NCBI GenBank assembly: GCA_003550305.1
Contig: QKYT01000186.1
Span: forward strand, 177,651 to 189,095
Length of the DNA stretch: 11,445 nucleotides
Reading direction: 5' to 3'
Source: Glomus cerebriforme
Lineage: Eukaryota > Glomeromycota > Glomeromycetes > Glomerales > Glomeraceae
Notes under the pieces: model-generated
Database searches by the model: none
What the model saw: the letters and a program-made list of their open reading frames with translations, nothing else
What the model was told of the DNA's origin: nothing
Shown here: piece by piece, positions 7,433 through 11,445 of the stretch
How positions within the stretch are numbered: the stretch's first letter is position 1
Layout: each line of letters opens with the position of its first letter
Position numbers and translations under genes: made by a program

Positions 7433-8090
7433 TCATACCCAAGTGCTATCTCGATCCAACGGGCTTGCATTCAGAGGTATATTTCTATTGGCAAGAATTT
7501 GTCTTTTGGTATTGTACCAAAAATTCTTTACTTTATTTTCAGAGTGCACTTTATCCTTCTTGAATTCATCCTTCATCTCAGCAATTATAGTTTTCTAACT
7601 AATTACATTATCATCTGGACTTTGTTTTAGTTCTAGTTGCTTGACTTTTAATCCTTTTGATGATAAACTCTTCTTCTTCTTCGGTAAGATCGTTACGACA
7701 AACTAATGGAAAAGAGTGATTATTATAATTTTTTTTTAAAAAAAAAAAGATTCAAAGGATTTACTTATGGTTGGGATCGAGATAATTTGTCCAACTAAAT
7801 AATAAAACAAGATAAGTACATTTTTTTAAAAAATAATTTAATAACTTAAATTATCTTATCGCTGACGAATTTGTCTGACACTATATTGTGAAATCTTCTT
7901 ATTAAGCTCAACATAAGGGTTGGGTAAATGTCCATTCTCTTTCATAAGCTATATAATTTTTTTATCAGTCTACGAGAAAGAATTTTTTTGTCTAATCAAA
8001 GAAATAATAAATAAATAACTTTTTTTTTTTAAGAAAAAAAATAATGGTACGTACATCATTTAAAATGAGAGGCTCATTTGAATTGTCCAT
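7433..8090 (-). pseudogene. Myb/SANT-like DNA-binding protein, four-exon pseudogene
   Basis: Four exons read from 8090 to 7433 on the minus strand. Exon 1 (8090-8055) gives MDNSNEPLILND. Exon 2 (7991-7860) gives FS-stop-TDKKII-stop-LMKENG then HLPNPYVELNKKISQYSVRQ then IRQR. Exon 3 (7794-7765) gives WTNYLDPNH, and QIRQRWTNYLDPN is the classic end of a Myb repeat. Exon 4 (7702-7433) gives C-R-N-D-L-T-E-E-E-E-E-F-I-I-K, a shift, then L-K-Q-S-P-D-D-N-V-I-S, a stop in place of Trp, KTIIAEMKDEFKKDKVHSEN, KVKNFWYNTKRQILANR and a TGA at 7435-7433. Damage: TAG at 7972-7970, 7951-7949 and 7597-7595; the donor of intron 2 reads ATAAGA instead of GTAAGA; single-base shifts lie in the early parts of exon 4, and probably one in the A7 run of exon 2. 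Introns are 63, 65 and 62 bp. The intact form would be a nuclear DNA-binding protein with two SANT-like helical repeats. Family assignment is firm; loss of function is near certain. Confidence 0.8.
7729..7748. repeat. T9A11 tract inside intron 3 of the Myb pseudogene
   Basis: This self-complementary tract is one of a series: T7A6 at 7821-7833 (intron 2), T11-AAG-A8 at 8020-8041 (intron 1), T7A8 at 8090-8104 (directly before the start codon), T10-AT-A11 at 7380-7402 (after the stop) and T11A8 at 7251-7269. Such tracts bend DNA or exclude nucleosomes and could fold as hairpins in RNA. Whether they have a role in splicing is unknown. Confidence 0.85.
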
Positions 8091-8104
8091 TTTTTTAAAA
8101 AAAA

Positions 8105-8501
8105 TAGTGGACTCTTTATCTGTTATTTAAATTGAAATATTATCAAAAAGATTAAAGAGAAATGTGTGAAGAGAAATGTGAAGGAGAAGTGAGGTAGAAT
8201 TTCAGTCATTTTATAAATTTTTTTTCTTCAGTTTGCATTAAGACTAATACCGATTATTTGTTACTTTTTTTAGATAAAAAAACATTTCGTTAATGATCAT
8301 TAAAAATCCCATTCGCTTATCAGAGAAGCGTCTCTCTCATTCACTACTAACTTTAAATCTAGACAATACTATAAGCAATAATTTATTCTTATAAAAAAGC
8401 TAAAAAGAGAAGTTCTTTATTTGAAATAATCATCATGAGATGTGATACAATTATCATTTTCAATTATTACGACCGATCGAGATCGTGCATAATGCAGATA
8501 C
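8105..8501. other. Upstream flank of the Myb pseudogene
   Basis: This is the expected promoter side of the minus-strand pseudogene. No reading frame of note is present. A purine-rich plus-strand run (GAGAAATGTG repeated imperfectly near 8158-8190) and a small CGCTT...AAGCG hairpin near 8314-8330 are the only structures seen. Confidence 0.4.
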
Positions 8502-8536
8502 CATAATGTACTGTAGATCACATACAGCACATTATG
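8502..8536. repeat. Strong 14-bp-stem hairpin / inverted repeat
   Basis: CATAATGT-A-CTGTA (8502-8515) pairs with TACAG-C-ACATTATG (8523-8536): 8 bp plus 5 bp of perfect stem around one A/C mismatch, closed by a 7-base GATCACA loop. A further GCATAATG at 8487-8494 can pair with CATTATGC at 8530-8537, so two stems compete. In DNA this would be a dyad operator-like site; in RNA it would be a stable small hairpin. Function is unknown. Confidence 0.8.
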
Positions 8537-9965
8537 CTCATAATTGTGTATTTATTCATTTAGTTTATTTAATTTTGGTTTGTAAAACAAATATTTAAAG
8601 GTTATTCCAAATATCTAAATATAGATGAAATAAGTAAACAATGCATTATAAAATTTTTTTATAACAATACGGGAGATCATTCAATTATAAAATCTGGCTT
8701 TAAAAAAAACAAATCACAAACTTTACTCATTCAATAAACCAGTTTACATATTAGTTATTCATGAAATTTTTTTTATTTAGAATAAATTAGATTCTTTCTT
8801 AAATAATTAAAAAAAAAAGTTTGGTGAAAAAAAATACTAAATTTACACTATTATGTTAATAAAAATGCTTACAAATTCAGAAGAGAGATTTTTCAAATGG
8901 AGCAAAAAGACTCATTAATAAATCAAGGGAAGTTCATAATTGTAATTTGTAATTATAATTTGTTCTTTTGTTCGCAAGAGATAGAACAATAATATTGACC
9001 ATTTCCAAAGTTCGTCATGAATCATATGATGATCCATACATTGTGCCCCAAATTGATACAAATGGCGGCAAAACCTGAGATCATTTAGTTCAGTAATGCG
9101 TCACTGTGAATTATTTTTGATAAAATGTATGGATTATAGTAATTCCTGGGATCTTATCATACGATCATTAGGATTATGCAGAATTTAGTATCGTATCAAT
9201 ATTTTTTTTAAACATACCTGATATTTTTTGATCCTGATAATAACTATATTAGTTTTCGACTGATATTTTAACACTTGTTCAATAACATACAAATAGTCTA
9301 TTAAAAAATTATCAAGTGATAAAACCACTAATTAAACAATTACTTTAAATCATACTTGCGCCGCTTATTATTAATTATCATCATTATTAGATTTTGATAT
9401 GATTGTTTGGTTGTTAAGTTAAAATGTTTATTAGTTATTCCTTGAAATACTATATATAAAATAATTGTAATAAATGTTAAAATGAATAAAAAGAAGGACA
9501 GAACATATTTATATATATTGTCCAGGTTTTCCTAATAATTAAAATAAAAAATAAATAAGATCTAAATTTTCATTATGCATAATAGGACGTTAGCTCTTTC
9601 ATTTCTATTGCATGGAGCAACATATTCAATTTTTTTTTTGCGATTCTAAACTACATAAAATAAAAAAATTCACATATTTATTAGCATAACTTTGAAAAAG
9701 TATATATATATATGTATTATGTCTCTTTATCAGATAAATGTGCATATTATGGAATTTACGAGATTCTTATAAAAAATATCGGAAATATTTGGAAATTTTT
9801 TTTTTTTTGCGGGGCGCGATATTTGTGCACGTTTGTTATTCTTTTGGCACTATTTTTAGAACTTTAAAATGGTTTATATTAAATCCTAGGTTCTACTCTT
9901 TTTCACAATTCTCATACTTAAACCTGAAGTTAACCTTTTTTTTCTATACGAGCAAGAGAAAATGT
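8537..9965. other. A+T-rich intergenic desert
   Basis: No gene is supported. A plus-strand stretch ending near 9076 (reading T-I-S-K-V-R-H-E-S-Y-D-D-P-Y-I-V-P-Q-I-D then TNGGKT and a TGA) is protein-like but short and overlaps an inverted repeat. At 9796-9818 a T13 run is followed directly by GCGGGGCGCG, a small G+C island. Otherwise there are only A and T runs. Confidence 0.45.
9032..9134. repeat. Inverted-repeat pair, 11-bp arms, 103 bp overall
   Basis: ATCCATACATT at 9032-9042 and its exact reverse complement AATGTATGGAT at 9124-9134. The interior is less A+T-rich than the surroundings. This could be a miniature inverted-repeat element or a chance dyad. No clear target-site duplication is seen. 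Confidence 0.35.
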
Positions 9966-10130
9966 CTAATTTAACTTTCTCTCTGTTTTTAATAGAATGT
10001 TTAATAACTCTTTACTAATACCCCATGTAAAGTCTTCATCTTCAAAATGTCAATGCAAATTTGTAATATGTAGATTTATTTCATCTCTTAAAAATTACTT
10101 CATTTTATGGGCGATTTCAACAATTTCCAT
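9966..10130 (-). other. Weak coding-like trace, two in-frame stops
   Basis: From an ATG at 10130 the minus strand reads MEIVEIAHKMK, TAA (10097-10095), FLRDEINLHITNLH, TGA (10052-10050), then HFEDEDFTWGISKELLNILL, KTERKLN and TAG at 9968-9966. The composition (acidic, with Trp and His) is less A+T-driven than usual for spurious frames here. Both internal stops could come from C to T changes (CAA to TAA, CGA to TGA). I do not recognise a family, and 55 codons with two stops is weak evidence. Confidence 0.2.
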
Positions 10131-10794
10131 AAATTAAATCTTTCTAGAATTATCAGTATTGATATATACTGATGGGGTTATGCAATTTTAAATCAGAAGA
10201 ATAGAGATTAAATAACTTAAGATAATAATTAGTGCTTTAAAATAGGGTGATGAGCTCTAAGAATATTTGAATATACTTGAAATTCTTTATATAAATAAGA
10301 TGGAATTTTGAAAAAAAGGTCATATTTATATAATTAAAAATATTAAGAATATAAAATGAGTCAACTACAAACAATACAAAAATAAATTAGCATGATAAGC
10401 CACACCACGCAAGTTACTGGTTTATACTTTTATGTATCACGCAAAATGATTTTTTTTTTATTTGTTCACACTTTATAATCTAATTAATCACATTATGTGA
10501 AACAAAAAAGCTCAAATTGAAATTTGATCATTTTGTTAAAAATTAAAAAATAGTTTTTTTTTTTACAAAGCTATAGAAATAGAATTTTTAGGCAATCTAG
10601 AGTGAAAAATAATAAGACCATAGCCTGATGTTTTAGATCTAGAAGGCGATCATAAACTAAGTAGCAGTCTAGTATTATAAACACTGTTTCAAGATATATT
10701 ACTATCATTACTACATATTAAATTTTCATTTGTAAGGAAGTTGTATAAGAATATAATTATAAATATCACATTAAAATATTAATATATTTCTTAT
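10131..10794. other. Intergenic, small dyads only
   Basis: No gene is seen. A perfect 8-bp hairpin, ATCAGTAT (10152-10159) with ATACTGAT (10166-10173), and an imperfect dyad at 10461-10506 (TTTGTTCACA facing TGTGAAACAAA) are present. In sequence this A+T-rich such small dyads can occur by chance. Confidence 0.4.
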
Positions 10795-10868
10795 CAGAAT
10801 ATGATTAAAAGTGATTTTAAACATATTAGCATTATAATCTGTTGGTTGTTGGTTTAAGACCATAAGAT
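10795..10868 (+). pseudogene. tRNA-derived relic (SINE head or tRNA pseudogene)
   Basis: AGCATTATAATCTGTTGG (10828-10845) matches the anticodon arm and variable region of Met/Ile-type tRNAs; the loop ATTATAA (10831-10837) would hold a TAT anticodon after the invariant T. It is followed at normal spacing by GGTTTAAGACC (10851-10861), a B-box in which TTCGAGA has become TTTAAGA. Upstream, AGTGATTTTAAACAT resembles the D-arm AGTGGTTTAGAGCAT. Most differences are C to T or G to A. The anticodon stem and T-stem no longer pair well and no acceptor stem is found, so it is not a working tRNA. Confidence 0.4.
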
Positions 10869-11319
10869 AGTGGATTGGCTAATGAAAAAGGTTAATTTGT
10901 ATAATACCATAAAGTTTCATTTTTTTCTTTAAATTTAAATTTTATTTAATAGAAATAATTAGCTCTGGCCAAATTTGTAATTTTGGCAAGAATAAGATTA
11001 TAAATGTATTAATCATATGATAAATTGAGGCTTATCAGTAGTCATCTTTTATATAGATTTAAACAAAACTTCTATGTGAATTTTATGTGTGTTTATATCT
11101 ATAAATATTTATATAATATTCATGTAAATTTAACATATAGACTTTATATCTATGCAAATTGCATGTTGGACCTATATGAGATCTATTTACTACTAGGTAA
11201 ATATTTTAACCTTATANAAGCATCTATACATCTAATAACGAGGGAATCACCCATCTCCTCATTTATCATAAGTATTAAATATGTCTGTATGGAAAATAAA
11301 AATAGAAAAACACTCAGTC
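10869..11319. other. A+T-rich intergenic, one ambiguous base
   Basis: No gene is supported. The long open frame here has a composition dominated by Tyr, Leu, Ile and Asn, as expected for A+T-rich non-coding sequence. Base 11217 is N. Confidence 0.45.
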
Positions 11320-11417
11320 ATAAATAAATAGCTTATGTTAGATATAGTATANATAACATGTATGAGTCAAACATTCACTTAGATATAAATAAATAACTCA
11401 CATTAGATATTAAGTAT
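11320..11417 (+). repeat. Imperfect direct repeat, period about 65 bp
   Basis: ATAAATAAATA begins at 11320 and again at 11385. Each copy is followed by a similar stretch containing TTAGATAT and AGTAT (to 11350 and 11417). The window ends soon after, so further copies may lie beyond it. Base 11352 is N. Confidence 0.55.
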
Positions 11418-11445
11418 GTGATCACTTTTAGGTATCAGAATATAT

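Noticed and set aside
8950..9076. Plus-strand frame reading R-H-E-S-Y-D-D-P-Y-I-V-P-Q-I-D then TNGGKT
   Set aside because: Protein-like, but only about 40 codons, no family recognised, stops on both sides, and it overlaps an inverted repeat.
9738..9974. 78-codon open frame on the plus strand
   Set aside because: Phe-rich, runs through T13 and the G+C island, no recognisable motif.
11025..11327. 100-codon open frame on the plus strand
   Set aside because: It begins with TTG, contains an ambiguous base and is dominated by Tyr, Leu, Ile and Asn, as in non-coding A+T-rich DNA.

Overview
The window looks like nuclear DNA of an arbuscular mycorrhizal fungus (Glomeromycotina, most like Rhizophagus). 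Three things support this. The sequence is extremely A+T-rich with long poly-A and poly-T runs. Genes are split by short GT-AG introns of about 60-90 bp. The main gene joins a long Sel1-repeat array to a tyrosine-kinase-like (TKL) kinase whose wording (LEWIPY..., YMAPEVL, RCWDSDPSKRP, HPQACYTSRLL) is typical of the hugely expanded kinase families of these fungi. The genus is an inference from family knowledge, not a database result.

Layout. 1-1242 is mostly non-coding, with one doubtful small exon pair (374-573) and the promoter of the main gene. 1243-4687 (+) is the one substantial gene: about 19 Sel1 units, a CX2C-X9-CX2C zinc-ribbon-like knuckle, then a kinase split by a 69-bp intron. Its frame is broken by four single-base homopolymer-type indels, with no nonsense substitutions. 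Undoing them gives an exactly divisible frame of 1,125 codons plus stop, so sequencing error or very recent damage is more likely than old decay. 5161-5341 (-) is a badly decayed second kinase N-lobe facing the intact one. 5342-6243 is ambiguous, with an inverted repeat and coding-like traces. 6244-6356 is a six-copy 19-bp minisatellite. 6392-6750 (+) may be the last exons of an unrecognised gene. 7433-8090 (-) is a four-exon Myb/SANT-type DNA-binding gene, now a pseudogene: three in-frame TAG codons, a lost 5' splice site and at least two single-base shifts. T(n)A(n) tracts lie in each of its introns and on both flanks. 8105-11445 is an A+T-rich desert with a strong hairpin (8502-8536), an inverted-repeat pair (9032-9134), a weak minus-strand coding trace (9966-10130), a tRNA-derived pseudogene or SINE head (10795-10868), and a 65-bp-period direct repeat at the end.

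How it fits together. This is a repeat-rich, gene-poor compartment carrying one member of a signalling family (Sel1 scaffold plus kinase) beside dead copies of two lineage-expanded families (kinase and Myb). The nonsense and splice lesions of the Myb copy all read as G:C to A:T transitions, the pattern expected from cytosine deamination. The indels of the Sel1-kinase gene are a different class of damage. I found no evidence of a defence locus or other new multi-gene system. The most unusual items are the T(n)A(n)-centred introns, the 216-bp super-repeat with a 73-bp identical block three periods apart, and the hidden Myb and kinase relics.
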